Position numbers and translations under genes: made by a program. The notes beneath the pieces were generated by a model. That model saw only the letters and a list, made by a program, of their open reading frames with translations. It was not told the DNA's origin and did not search any database. DNA of 64,000 nt. It comes from Xylanimonas allomyrinae. Lineage in GTDB: Bacteria > Actinomycetota > Actinomycetes > Actinomycetales > Cellulomonadaceae. Below are positions 43,063 through 55,330 of this stretch, piece by piece (within the stretch, counting starts at the first letter, position 1; every line of letters starts with the position of its first letter). The DNA lies in NCBI RefSeq assembly GCF_004135345.1, contig NZ_CP035495.1, positions 1,488,001 through 1,552,000 of the forward strand, written 5' to 3'.

Positions 43063-43949
43063 TCAGTCGCGGGCGGCGAGCCAGGAGTGCTGCGGCTCGT
43101 AGCCGAGCACCCGGCGGGCCTTGTCGATGCTCAGGAGCGTCTCGCGCCCGTGGACCGGACGCTTGAGCGGCACCTCGGGAAAATGCTCGGCGAGCAGGGA
43201 CGCGGAGTCGCGCTCCATGACGGTGTCCCCGTTGGCCACGATGAACGCCTCCCACCCCGTCAGGTCGGCCTCGAGCGCCAGGCGCACGGCCTGGGCGCCG
43301 TCGCGCGCGTCGATGTACCCCCACAGGTTCCAGCGGCGCTTGCTCGCGTCGTCCTGCCAGCCGGGGAACTGCGCGTAGTCCTCGGGCAGCATGACGTTCG
43401 AGAAGCGCAGCCCGACGAGCTTGAGCGACGGGTCCCACCGGGTCAGGTGCCGCGCCATCTCCTCCTCGACGGCCTTGCCGAGCGAGTAGGTCGTCTCGGG
43501 CCGCACCGGGTAGTCCTCGTCGACGGGCACGTACGGCGGCGGCACGTCGAACGGCAGCCCCAGCAGGGTCTCGCTCGACGCCCACACCACGTTCCTGATC
43601 CCGGCGACGCGCGCGGCCCGGAACACGTTGTACGTGGCGGGCACGTTGTTCGCGAACGTCGCCGCGTCGGGCGCGAGGCCCGGTGCGGGGATCGCGGCGA
43701 GGTGCACGACGGCGGTGGCGGGCGCCGACTCGTCGAACCCGGTGACCAGCTCGACGACCTGGCCGAGGTCGGTCAGGTCGGCTCGCACGAACCGCGCGGG
43801 CAGCGGCTCGGGCGGCGGCGTGCGGTCGGCGGCCACGACGTCCCAGCCGTGCTCGGCGAGGTGCCGGACGACGGCCGGTCCCAGCCGCCCGCTGGCCCCG
43901 GTGACGACCACGCGCCCCGAGGTCGCGTGGTGCGGGAGGGTCGCGGCCA

Positions 43950-43950
<1 letters not shown>
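43063..43950 (-). CDS. NAD-dependent epimerase/dehydratase family protein (extended SDR)
   Basis: A 295-residue Rossmann protein. The nucleotide-binding motif is VVVTGASGRLGPAVV (14-28), ADLTDL follows in the position of the adenine contact, and the catalytic pair is Tyr-xxx-Lys in TTYSLGK. It belongs to the sugar-epimerase type of extended SDR; the best description may be nucleoside-sugar or uronate dehydrogenase-like, but the substrate is not clear. Its ATG overlaps the leuA stop by four bases, so it is cotranscribed with leuA although no link to leucine synthesis is known. Confidence 0.87.
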
Positions 43951-45797
<1,847 letters not shown>

Positions 45798-45817
<20 letters not shown>

Positions 45818-45848
45818 ACGCAAGGAGGAGGCTCACCGTGCGCCGCAC
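45798..45848 (-). CDS. Leucine-rich leader peptide of leuA
   Basis: A 16-codon frame on the minus strand, GTG 45848 to TGA 45798-45800, encodes VRRTVSLLLACRGGAL. Three adjacent leucine codons (CTC CTC CTT, 45830-45822) plus a fourth before the stop make it a classic attenuation leader. TATGGT (45860-45855) lies six bases before the GTG, so the peptide may be translated from a leaderless message. An internal GTG (45836) would give MSLLLACRGGAL. Low leucyl-tRNA would stall the ribosome at the Leu run. Confidence 0.75.
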
Positions 45849-45905
45849 AGCGCCACCATACCCCTGCGCCGGTCCGCGCCCGCCCGGCGGCCGCGATCTG
45901 GGCGG

Positions 45906-47612
45906 TCAGCCGCGCGCACGCAGCGCCGCGTCGATCTGCGGGTCGCCCAGCGCGCCCAGCCAGTCGAGCAGCGCGGGGTAGGTCGACGGGTTGGCCGCGA
46001 CCAGCGGTCGCAGGTGCGGCGCCTCCTGGACGATCAGCGCCAGGTCGGCGAGCGGGGTGCCCGGGTCGATGGCGTGCGCCGCGGTCCACCGTGAGTCCGG
46101 CATGTCGCCGACGGCGGGCAGCACCTGCGTCGCGCCGACGACGCCGAACGGCCCGGTGGGCCCGTGGTGCTCCGGCACCGGGGCCTGCGCGGGAGGCGAC
46201 GGGTCGGCCGGCTCGCCCTCCCCTGCGGGGCCACCCGCCGCACCGGGCGCCGCGGTGGGTGCGACCGCGGGGGCCGAGCTGGTCGCGAGCACCACCGTCT
46301 GGGTCGGGTCGGGCTCGAGCGGAGCGGGAGAGGACCCCCCGGCAGCGTGGACCCCGCCCGGCGGCGCGGCCGCGACCCCGGCCGCCGGAGGCTCCGGATC
46401 CGCGGGGGGCTCCGCCGTCACCGGAGCGTCGGCCTCGGGCGCCGCCTGCGGGGCCTGGACCCGCAGCTCGCGCAGCGACCGCGGCACGAGCAGCACCGAC
46501 AGGACGATCGCGGGCAGCCCGAAGGCCAGGAGCACGTCGACGGGGCTGGTCCGCGTGCTCGCACCCGCACGCACGACGATGAGCACGACCCCGAGCGTCG
46601 CGATGACGAGCGCGGCGCCGACGGCGGTGGCGTGGCCCGTGGCGACGTCACGCCTCAGGGCGCGATACGCGAAGAACGCGACGACCGCGACGGCGATGCC
46701 GAACACGAGCCTCAGCACCGAGGACGGCGACACCCCGTCCTCGCCGGAGTCGATGAGCCAGGTCAGCGCGATCAGCGCGACGTAGCCGCCCAGCGCGAGC
46801 GCGAGCACCAGCGCGAGCACGGCGGCGTCGGCCCACTGCCGCGCCTGGGCGCCGGCCTCGACCGCGTGCCCGACCACCCGCGGCACGGCCGCCGCGGCCA
46901 TGACCGGCAGCAGCACGATCCCGAACCAGCCTCCGTCGACGCTCTCGACCCAGGGCACCACGGTCTGGCCGCCCAGGAGCGTGCCCGCGAGCGCGATGAC
47001 GACCCCCAGCCCGACCAGCAGCACGCCCGCCGCGTGGTCCCCGTGCTCGAGGCGCCAGACGGTCAGCCAGAGCACCCCCAGCGCCAGCAACGACGTGAGC
47101 ACCACCCCGACGAACCGCCAGGCGGAGAACCCGGCGTCGACCACGTCGAGCACCGGGGAGGCGACGGCACCGAGGGCGAGCACGCCCGCGACGACCAGCA
47201 CCAGGCGCGGCCACGCGATCTCGGCGGCCAGCACCGCGCCCGCCAGCCCGATCCCGAGCCCGATGCCGATGCCGGTGAGACCGCCGGGCAGCACGTCGCG
47301 CACGAGGTGGGCCACCGCGACGACCGCCAGCGGGATCACGCCCAGGCTGCGGGTTCTCCGTTCGTCGGCGGCCCACGTGGCCGTCACCAGCTCGGCACGG
47401 CGCGCATACGGCACGACGACGGCCAGCAGCGCGACGATCGTGGCGAGCACGACCTCGATGCGGTCGCTGCCGCGCGCCTGGGCCGTCCACGGCAGCACCA
47501 CCCCGGTCAGCAGCGCGACGGCTGCGACGACGTCCCGCACGAGGTCGCGCGCGGGAACTCCCGCGAACGGCCTGCGCGGTGAGCGTTCGGTGGTCGTGAC
47601 GGCATCGGTCAT
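45906..47612 (-). CDS. Polytopic membrane protein with C-terminal variant-leucine-repeat-like domain
   Basis: A 568-residue protein of unknown function. Residues about 25-375 contain some 11-12 hydrophobic helices; about 385-500 is a long Pro/Ala/Gly-rich linker; the last ~60 residues (ADLALIVQEAPHLRPLVAANPSTYPALLDWLGALGDPQIDAALRARG) resemble the variant leucine-rich repeat units (NPSTYPALLDWL) seen in many actinobacterial hypothetical proteins. The repeat domain would face the cytoplasm and may mediate protein contacts. ATG 47612 begins MTDAVTTTERS. It is flanked by leuA and by the hydrolase gene with no clear operon partner. Confidence 0.7.
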   Translation of the reverse strand: MTDAVTTTERSPRRPFAGVPARDLVRDVVAAVALLTGVVLPWTAQARGSDRIEVVLATIVALLAVVVPYARRAELVTATWAADERRTRSLGVIPLAVVAVAHLVRDVLPGGLTGIGIGLGIGLAGAVLAAEIAWPRLVLVVAGVLALGAVASPVLDVVDAGFSAWRFVGVVLTSLLALGVLWLTVWRLEHGDHAAGVLLVGLGVVIALAGTLLGGQTVVPWVESVDGGWFGIVLLPVMAAAAVPRVVGHAVEAGAQARQWADAAVLALVLALALGGYVALIALTWLIDSGEDGVSPSSVLRLVFGIAVAVVAFFAYRALRRDVATGHATAVGAALVIATLGVVLIVVRAGASTRTSPVDVLLAFGLPAIVLSVLLVPRSLRELRVQAPQAAPEADAPVTAEPPADPEPPAAGVAAAPPGGVHAAGGSSPAPLEPDPTQTVVLATSSAPAVAPTAAPGAAGGPAGEGEPADPSPPAQAPVPEHHGPTGPFGVVGATQVLPAVGDMPDSRWTAAHAIDPGTPLADLALIVQEAPHLRPLVAANPSTYPALLDWLGALGDPQIDAALRARG

Positions 47613-47699
47613 GGGCAGTGTCTCCCTCGTTCGCGGCGCCCGCCTGGACGCCTGCGGTCGTTTCTACCGTCTTCACCTGGGGATGTCAGGCCCCGGCCC

Positions 47700-49265
47700 T
47701 CAGATCCCCAGCTGGAAGACGCCCCAGTAGGTGAGCCACAGCAGCAGCGACAGCGCACCGACCAGCACCGCCCACACGGTCAGGTGGGCGGGCCAGCCCT
47801 TCGCGACGACCGCCTCGTGGTCGCCCGCTCGGCGCTCCGTCAGCACGTCACGCACGCGCCCGATGAGCAGCGCCGCGCACACCACGGTCGCCAGGCCGAG
47901 CAGGCGCACGCCGATCCACCCGGCCTGCACGACGAGGTCGTCCTGCTTGTAGTTGAGCGCGAGCCGGGCGACGGCGCGCAGGTACAGGACCAGGGCGGCC
48001 GTGGTCACGACGGAACCCGCGCCCAGCCCTGCCAGCACCGGCCCGACGCCGCGTGCCAGATGTGCCGTGCGTCGGCCCCGCAGCGCGCCGCGGCCCACGG
48101 CGGTGAGCCGGCGCAGCAGCGCGGAGGTGCCCCACACGAGCGGGCCGACCAGGAGCAGTGCGACCCCGCCCAGCACGGCACCGATGATGATGTCTCCGTT
48201 GCCCCACCACCGTGGCCGCGGCACGGGAGAGGCGAGGTAGAGCTGCTGCGGCTGGGCCCCGGCGATGCGCGGCTGCGCCGTCGCGGTCTCGGGCAGCCCC
48301 TGGACCCAGGCGGCGACGTCGCGCGGGAACTGCGGCACGAGGGTCCCGTCCACGCGCAGCCCGTGGTTGGCACCCTCGTAGAAGCGGACCGTGACGGGCG
48401 CGGCGGTGCCGCCCACGGCCGTGTCGGCGATGATCTGGCGCGTGCCCTGCTCGATGGGCATGGACGGGTCGCCCGTGCCGTAGGCGACGAGCACGGGTGC
48501 CGTCTGCCGTTCGAGCCACGGCCGGACGTCGAAGTCGGCGTAGTCGAGCAGCCCGGTCGGGAGCTGGATGCCGACGGCGCGCGGGATCGCGCGGAAGACC
48601 TGCTGGGGCACGTTGGTGTTGCGCAGATAGTTGTCGACGGCGAACGCGGCCTGCTGCCGTGGCTCGACGACGGGTGCCGAGACCAGCACGGTGAACGCGA
48701 CGCTCGGGTCCTTCGCCTGCATGATCGGCACGATCCAGGCGCCCTCGGACTCGCCGTAGACCCCGACGCGGGCGGGGTCGACCTCCGGGACGTCGCGCAG
48801 GACGTCGACCGACCGCAGGTAGTCGTCGGCCATGGTGACGTAGTCGCGGCGCCAGGTCGTGTAGGTGTCGAGACGCTTGTCGGGAACCAGCGTGACGACA
48901 CCGGCCGAAGCGATCTGCGTGGCCTGCGCGACGAACGCGCTGCTCGCCTTGCCCGTGCCTGCCCCGTGCACGAACACCATGCCCGCCAGACCGTCGCCCG
49001 CCCCGACCGGTTCGCGCAGCAGGCCGCCGACGGTGGCCCCGTCGAGGTGGATGCTGACGGGCGTCTCACGCACGGCGAACGTGCCCGGCGGGTGGACGCG
49101 CCCGTCGGCCGCCCCGGCCTCCGTCCCGCCGATCGCCGTGGACGACGCCGCCGGGCGAAGGTGGTCGGTGATGGGCACCGGGTCCCAGGTGGGACCGGCG
49201 AGCGCCCCGGCGACCGCGAGTCCCACGAGGATCGCCGCACTCGACGCAACCGTCCGCAACACCAC
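47700..49265 (-). CDS. Alpha/beta hydrolase with N-terminal anchor and C-terminal membrane domain
   Basis: About 521 residues: an N-terminal hydrophobic helix (ASSAAILVGLAVAGALAG), an extracytoplasmic alpha/beta-hydrolase domain with MVFVHGAGTGKASSAF as oxyanion-hole region, nucleophile Ser in GVYGESEGAW (GxSxG) and probable acid/His in VAYGTGDPSMPIE and GANHGLR, then four or five C-terminal helices. Dienelactone-hydrolase-like peptidases or esterases match best; the substrate is unknown. GTG 49265 is chosen because TATTCT (49277-49272) lies six bases before it and would give a leaderless message. A longer frame runs upstream to 49496 but would cross the divergent promoter region. Confidence 0.75.
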   Translation of the reverse strand: MVLRTVASSAAILVGLAVAGALAGPTWDPVPITDHLRPAASSTAIGGTEAGAADGRVHPPGTFAVRETPVSIHLDGATVGGLLREPVGAGDGLAGMVFVHGAGTGKASSAFVAQATQIASAGVVTLVPDKRLDTYTTWRRDYVTMADDYLRSVDVLRDVPEVDPARVGVYGESEGAWIVPIMQAKDPSVAFTVLVSAPVVEPRQQAAFAVDNYLRNTNVPQQVFRAIPRAVGIQLPTGLLDYADFDVRPWLERQTAPVLVAYGTGDPSMPIEQGTRQIIADTAVGGTAAPVTVRFYEGANHGLRVDGTLVPQFPRDVAAWVQGLPETATAQPRIAGAQPQQLYLASPVPRPRWWGNGDIIIGAVLGGVALLLVGPLVWGTSALLRRLTAVGRGALRGRRTAHLARGVGPVLAGLGAGSVVTTAALVLYLRAVARLALNYKQDDLVVQAGWIGVRLLGLATVVCAALLIGRVRDVLTERRAGDHEAVVAKGWPAHLTVWAVLVGALSLLLWLTYWGVFQLGI

Positions 49266-49498
49266 CTCGGGAGAATACCCGCGCAGCCGTCGCGCTCGGG
49301 GCGAACCGCCGAAGCGGAGCTCCCGTCGACGGATCGACCCGGCCCGGTCGGCACTTCGCGCCACCGGCCCTGGACCCCCATGCCGCGTCGATAACGTTCC
49401 CCCGTCCTCGACGGCGACCGGTCCCCCGGCGTCGTCGGCGCCCCCTGCGCCTGGACCCGCACCTGCCGCCACGCGGCGGGTCGTTGCAAGGAGCAAGC

Positions 49499-51559
49499 AT
49501 GTGGAAGAAAGCGCTGATCGCTGCCGCGATCCTCGCGCAAGCCGTGTACATCGTCTATCGCGTCGGGTTCACGCTTCCCGTGCGATTCGGCCTCGTCGCG
49601 ATGGTCTTCGCCGTCGTGCTGGTGGTCGCGGAGATGTCGTCCGTGTTCCAGGGGCTGTTCGAGTTCTTCACCTTCGGGCGCCGCAACGCGGTCCGCAAAG
49701 GCCCGCTGGCCGACGAGGACTATCCCGACGTCGACATCTTCATCACCACGCACAACGAGTCCCGCGGTCTGATCTACAAGACCCTCAACGGGTGCACGAC
49801 GCTGCACTACCCCGACCCGGCCAAGGTCCACATCTACCTGCTGGACGACACGAACCGGCCCGAGATGCGTGAGCTCGCCGCGAGCTTCGGCGTCGACTAC
49901 ATCGGGATGGACGCGGGCGAGAACCCGAGCAAGAAGGCGGGCAACCTCAACAACGCGCTGCGGCACACAGCCTCCCCGCTCGTGGTGTGCCTCGACAGCG
50001 ACATGATCCCGAAGAGCACCTTCCTCGACGAGGTCGTGCCCTACTTCTACGAGACGGCCCACAACACGCCCGAGGAGGTCAGGGCCTACGTCCGAGAGCT
50101 GGAGTCGAACGGTCACCGCTACCGCGTCGGCTACGTGCAGACGCCGCAGGACTTCTACTCGCTCGACTTGTTCCAGCACAACCTGTTCGCCGAGGACATC
50201 ATCCCGAACGACCAGGACTACTTCTTCAAGAAGGTGAACGAGGCGCGCTCGTCGATGAACTCGCCGATCTTCTGCGGCTCCAACGCGATCCTCTCGCGCG
50301 AGGCGCTGGTGTCGATCGGCGGACTGTCGACCGACAGCATCACCGAGGACCTCTCGTCGAGCATCAAGCTCCAGAAGGCCGGGTACGTCTCCAAGGCCAT
50401 CTCCGAGAGCTATGGCTACGGCCTGTCGCCGTTCACGATCGACGACCTCAGGTCCCAGCGCACCCGCTGGAGCCGCGGGTTCGTCCAGGCCATGCGCGCG
50501 AACAAGCCCTTCCGCAGCCGGCTGTCATTCCTTGCCAAGCTCAGCTACCTCGACCTGTACAACTATTGGATGTTCGTGTTCCGGCGCGTCGTCTTCATGG
50601 TGCTGCCGATCGTGACCGTCCTGCTGGGCGTGCGCGTCCTCGACACGGACGCCCTCCACTTCGTCGCCCTCTGGGGCGGGGCGTACGCGCTGTACAACGT
50701 GACGCTGGCACGCACGTCGGACGGGACCATGGGCCGGTTCTACAGCAATCTCGTCGAGACGATCCTGGCGCCGTACCTCGTCGTCGGGCTGGCCAAGGAG
50801 CTCGTGGGGATCCGCGAGGACCGGTTCGTCGTGACCCCCAAGAGCGCCCAGAGCGTCAACGACACGCCCAGCCTGCGCTTCACCGTCCTGAACTGGGTCA
50901 CGTTCGTCCTGACGGTGGCGGCGCTGGTGCTCAACATCGTCAACATCCAGGGCATGCCGTTCGTCTCGCAGCTCATCGTCGGGTACTGGCTGCTCCAGAA
51001 CGCCGTGCTGCTCGTCTACGCGATCAGCTTCACCAAGACGCGCCCGGGCATGGAGGACGAGCTGACCAAGTGGAGCATCACGCTGCCCGCGACGGTCGCC
51101 GTCTGCGGGGCGCGGTTCGACGCCACGACCCACGAGCTCAACGAACGGCACATCACCGTGCGCTCCGCGCAGGACCTGGCCCTCGCACCGGGCGACCTCG
51201 CCGCCCTGACCGTCACCGACGACCGCTACAGCGCGTCCCTGCGGGTGTCGTACCTGCACCGCTCCGGCGACCTGCACACGTTCGGGATCGACGAGTCGGC
51301 CGAGACGTTCAACGCCGAGCTCAACCAGTACCTGGACATCCTTCATGACCGGGACACGACCTACAAGCACACCGGAGGCAGCCGCCTCGCCTGGGCCCCG
51401 AACTTCCTGAAGAACCTGCGCAACATCCTGCCCGCCGCCCCGGCGACGGCCCGCGGTGCCGACGTCCGCGCGGCACGCCGCGCCGCAGACCTCGAGGCGA
51501 CGACCGTCGGGGCGCTCGTCGTCCCGCGACCGCGGGCCGCCGCCGGCCGCCGCCGCTGA
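49499..51559 (+). CDS. Cellulose-synthase-like family 2 glycosyltransferase
   Basis: A 686-residue processive beta-glycosyltransferase. Two N-terminal helices precede the GT2 domain (about 70-340) with the catalytic set LLDDT, DSD in VCLDSDMI, TED in SITEDLSS and QRTRW in SQRTRWSRG. Four to six helices follow, then a C-terminal beta-rich region (about 520-610) that may be PilZ-like, though the canonical RxxxR and D/NxSxxG motifs are not obvious. It would extrude a beta-glucan-type polymer. AAGGAG lies five bases before the ATG. No bcsB, bcsZ or other polysaccharide gene is beside it. Confidence 0.88.
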   Translation: MWKKALIAAAILAQAVYIVYRVGFTLPVRFGLVAMVFAVVLVVAEMSSVFQGLFEFFTFGRRNAVRKGPLADEDYPDVDIFITTHNESRGLIYKTLNGCTTLHYPDPAKVHIYLLDDTNRPEMRELAASFGVDYIGMDAGENPSKKAGNLNNALRHTASPLVVCLDSDMIPKSTFLDEVVPYFYETAHNTPEEVRAYVRELESNGHRYRVGYVQTPQDFYSLDLFQHNLFAEDIIPNDQDYFFKKVNEARSSMNSPIFCGSNAILSREALVSIGGLSTDSITEDLSSSIKLQKAGYVSKAISESYGYGLSPFTIDDLRSQRTRWSRGFVQAMRANKPFRSRLSFLAKLSYLDLYNYWMFVFRRVVFMVLPIVTVLLGVRVLDTDALHFVALWGGAYALYNVTLARTSDGTMGRFYSNLVETILAPYLVVGLAKELVGIREDRFVVTPKSAQSVNDTPSLRFTVLNWVTFVLTVAALVLNIVNIQGMPFVSQLIVGYWLLQNAVLLVYAISFTKTRPGMEDELTKWSITLPATVAVCGARFDATTHELNERHITVRSAQDLALAPGDLAALTVTDDRYSASLRVSYLHRSGDLHTFGIDESAETFNAELNQYLDILHDRDTTYKHTGGSRLAWAPNFLKNLRNILPAAPATARGADVRAARRAADLEATTVGALVVPRPRAAAGRRR

Positions 51560-51577
51560 GGGTGGACCGGCGGGGCC

Positions 51578-52537
51578 TCAGAAGCCGAGCTTGCGAAGCT
51601 GCTTGGGGTCCCGCTGCCAGTCCCTCGCGACCTTGACGTGCAGGTCGAGGTAGACGCGCGCGCCGAGCAGCCGCTCGATGCCCTGGCGCGCGTTCGTGCC
51701 GACCTCGCGCAGCCGCGAGCCGCCGCGGCCGATGACGATGGCCTTCTGCGAGTCGCGTTCGACGTAGAGGTTGACACGCACGTCGAGCAGCGGCGGCCGC
51801 CCCTTGTCGGGGTCGGCCGAGCCCTCGCGCTCGATGATCTCCTCGACGACGACGGCGAGCGAGTGGGGCAGCTCGTCGCGCACGCCTTCGAGCGCCGCCT
51901 CGCGCACGAGCTCGGCGACCATGACCTGCTCGGGCTCGTCGGTCAGCTCGCCGCCGGGGTACAGCTCGGGCCCCGCCGGCAGGTGCGACACGAGGACGTC
52001 TTCGAGCGTCGAGACCTGGAACCCGTCCTTGGCGGAGACCGGCACGATGTCGGCCCACTCGCGGTCGGCCTCGCGCGCGAGCGCGTCGACGGCCAGCAGG
52101 TGCTCGGCGAGGCGCCCGCGGTCCACGAGGTCGGCCTTGGTGACGACGGCGACGACGGGCACCGCCCGCCGGCCGGTCATGAGCGGCGCGAGCTGGTTCG
52201 CGATGAACCGGTCGCCCGGCCCGACCTTCTGGTCGGCGGGCAGGCAGAACGCGATGACGTCGACCTCGCCCAGCGTCTCCCTGACGAGGTCGTTGAGCCG
52301 CTGGCCCAGCAGCGTGCGCGGGCGGTGCAGCCCGGGCGTGTCGACCAGCACGAGCTGGGCGTCGGGGCGGTGCACGATGCCGCGGATGGTGTGCCGCGTG
52401 GTCTGGGGCCGCGCGGACATGATCGCGACCTTCTCCCCGACCAGCGCGTTGGTCAGCGTGGACTTGCCCGCGTTGGGGCGGCCCACCAGGCAGGCGAAGC
52501 CTGAGCGGTGCTCGGCCGGTGGCACGGTCTCGGTCAT
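51578..52537 (-). CDS. era: GTPase Era
   Basis: A 319-residue ribosome-assembly GTPase. The G motifs are GRPNAGKST (19-27), the switch I Thr in QTTRHTI, DTPGLHR, TKAD and SAKDG; the C-terminal KH domain has AIVIGRGGSRLREVG and binds the 3' end of 16S rRNA. The ATG overlaps the stop of the upstream CorC-like gene. It is the last gene of the hrcA-era run and is convergent with the GT2 gene, whose stop is 18 bases away. Confidence 0.97.
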   Translation of the reverse strand: MTETVPPAEHRSGFACLVGRPNAGKSTLTNALVGEKVAIMSARPQTTRHTIRGIVHRPDAQLVLVDTPGLHRPRTLLGQRLNDLVRETLGEVDVIAFCLPADQKVGPGDRFIANQLAPLMTGRRAVPVVAVVTKADLVDRGRLAEHLLAVDALAREADREWADIVPVSAKDGFQVSTLEDVLVSHLPAGPELYPGGELTDEPEQVMVAELVREAALEGVRDELPHSLAVVVEEIIEREGSADPDKGRPPLLDVRVNLYVERDSQKAIVIGRGGSRLREVGTNARQGIERLLGARVYLDLHVKVARDWQRDPKQLRKLGF

Positions 52538-53826
52538 GCGGTCACGTCCTTGTCGTCGTTCTCTTCCTCGACCCGGGTCCGGCTCACGAGGATGGTCGAC
52601 ACCTGCTTGCGGCGGCCCTCGACACGCTCGGCCTCCAGGTGCAGGCCTCCGACGTCGGCCTGCGACCCGGCCAGGGGTACCTTGCCGATCGCCTTGGCGA
52701 GCAGGCCGCCCGCCGTGTCGACGTCGTCGTCGTCGAAGCGCAGGTCGAACAGGTTGCCGAGCTCGTCGACCGGGAGGCGGGCCGGCACCCGGAACACGCC
52801 GGGGGCGACGGGCTCGGGCTCGTCCTCGATCACGCGGTCGTGCTCGTCGACGAGCTCGCCCACGAGCTCCTCGAGCACGTCCTCGACCGTGACGAGCCCC
52901 GCGACCCCGCCGTACTCGTCGATGACGACGGCGATGTGCGTCGCCTTCTGCTGCATCTCGCGCAGCAGGTCGTCGGCCGGCTTGGACTCCGGCACGAACA
53001 CCGGCGCCCGCGCGACGTCGGACACGGGCCGGTGCGCGGCACCCGGGTCGGCGTCGAGCAGCCGCGCCACGTCCTTGAGGTAGGCGACGCCGAGCAGGTC
53101 GTCGACCGACTCCCCGACGACCGGCACGCGCGAGAAGCCCGAGCGCACGTACAGGCGCATGACCTTGCCGAGCGGAGTCGCGGCGTCGACCGTGACCATG
53201 TCCGTGCGCGGCACCATGACCTCGCGGGTCAGGGTTCCGCCCAGCTCGAACACGCTGCGGATCAGCTCGCGCTCGTCCTCCTCGATGACGGCCGACTCCC
53301 CCACGCGGTCGACGAGATCACGCAGCTCGTCCTCGGTGGGCGTGGCCTCGCCGTCGCGCACGGTGGGGCGCGCCGCCCACCCGGTCAGGCGGCGTGCGGC
53401 GGTCAGCAGCGCGGACAGCGCGAGCACGACGCGCAGCGAGCGGCGGAACCCGATCTGGCGCGGGCTCAGGCGCGCCATGACGAGCCCCGCGAGCAGGCCC
53501 AGCACGAGGAGCGCGAGCAGCACCTCCCACCCGTCGTGCAGCAGGTCCTCCAGGAGCAGCGCGAGCGAGCCGAGCGCCAGCAGCTCGGCCGCGACGCGCA
53601 CGGTCGCCACCGAGGCGACGGTCGCCGTCGGGTCGACGACGAGCGCCTGCGCGGCGCGAACCCGGTCCGCGACCGTCTCTGCCCGCAGGCCCTCGCCCTG
53701 CTCGGCCGCGGCGAGCGCGTCGGCCAGCGACGCGCGCGTCACGCGCAGCACGGCCGCCTCGCCCGCCGAGAGCAGCCCGGCGAGCACCAGCCCGCCGACG
53801 GCGACGAGCACCAGGACACCGGTCAC
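52534..53826 (-). CDS. CNNM/CorC (HlyC/CorC) family membrane protein with CBS domains
   Basis: A 430-residue membrane protein: DUF21/CNNM membrane domain (about 1-140, four hydrophobic segments), a CBS pair (VMVPRTDMVTVDAATPLGKVM and APVFVPESKPADDLLREMQ...IAVVIDEYGGVAGLVTVEDVLEELVG), and a C-terminal CorC_HlyC domain (about 340-420). Homologues are implicated in Mg/Co export. Position between ybeY and era is conserved in actinobacteria. GTG 53826 is seven bases beyond the ybeY stop. Confidence 0.93.
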   Translation of the reverse strand: MTGVLVLVAVGGLVLAGLLSAGEAAVLRVTRASLADALAAAEQGEGLRAETVADRVRAAQALVVDPTATVASVATVRVAAELLALGSLALLLEDLLHDGWEVLLALLVLGLLAGLVMARLSPRQIGFRRSLRVVLALSALLTAARRLTGWAARPTVRDGEATPTEDELRDLVDRVGESAVIEEDERELIRSVFELGGTLTREVMVPRTDMVTVDAATPLGKVMRLYVRSGFSRVPVVGESVDDLLGVAYLKDVARLLDADPGAAHRPVSDVARAPVFVPESKPADDLLREMQQKATHIAVVIDEYGGVAGLVTVEDVLEELVGELVDEHDRVIEDEPEPVAPGVFRVPARLPVDELGNLFDLRFDDDDVDTAGGLLAKAIGKVPLAGSQADVGGLHLEAERVEGRRKQVSTILVSRTRVEEENDDKDVTA

Positions 53827-53833
53827 CGGCGCG

Positions 53834-54295
53834 TCACCGCCCGGCGAGGAACGTGAGCAGGAGGCGGCGCTGGAGGCCGAACATCTCCTTCTCCTCCTCC
53901 GGTTCCGCGTGGTCGTAGCCCAGCAGGTGCAGGATGCCGTGCGTCGTCAGCAGCAGCATCTCCTCGACCGTGGAGTGCCCGGCGACGACGGCCTGCCCGG
54001 CCGCGACCTCGGGGCACAGCACGATGTCGCCGAGCGTGCCGGGCGGAGTCAGGTCGCCCTCGCGGCCCGGGCGCAGCTCGTCCATGGGGAAGCTGAGCAC
54101 GTCGGTGGGTCCGGGCTCGTCCATCCACCGCACGTGCAGGTCGGTCATGACGGCGGTGTCGACGAACAGGATCGACAGCTCGGCCTGGGGGTGGACGTGC
54201 ATCGCGTCGAGCACGAACCGCCCGAGCTCGGCGAACTCGGCCTCGTCGAGCCCGTCGACGTCGTACCCGGACTCGTTGTTGACTTCAATGGACAC
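53834..54295 (-). CDS. ybeY: Endoribonuclease YbeY
   Basis: A 153-residue zinc endoribonuclease for 16S rRNA 3'-end maturation and ribosome quality control. The metal site H-x3-H-x5-H is intact in [11 protein letters not shown], preceded by the conserved [11 protein letters not shown] segment. GTG 54295 lies six bases from the phoH stop, in the usual phoH-ybeY-corC-era order. Confidence 0.96.
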   Translation of the reverse strand: MSIEVNNESGYDVDGLDEAEFAELGRFVLDAMHVHPQAELSILFVDTAVMTDLHVRWMDEPGPTDVLSFPMDELRPGREGDLTPPGTLGDIVLCPEVAAGQAVVAGHSTVEEMLLLTTHGILHLLGYDHAEPEEEKEMFGLQRRLLLTFLAGR

Positions 54296-54301
54296 CGCTG
54301 C

Positions 54302-55318
<1,017 letters not shown>

Positions 55319-55330
55319 GAAGAGGCCATG

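Noticed and set aside
51556-51581. Terminator between GT2 gene and era
   Set aside because: CTGAGG/CCTCAG gives only six pairs around a 14-base loop spanning both stop codons; too weak to call.
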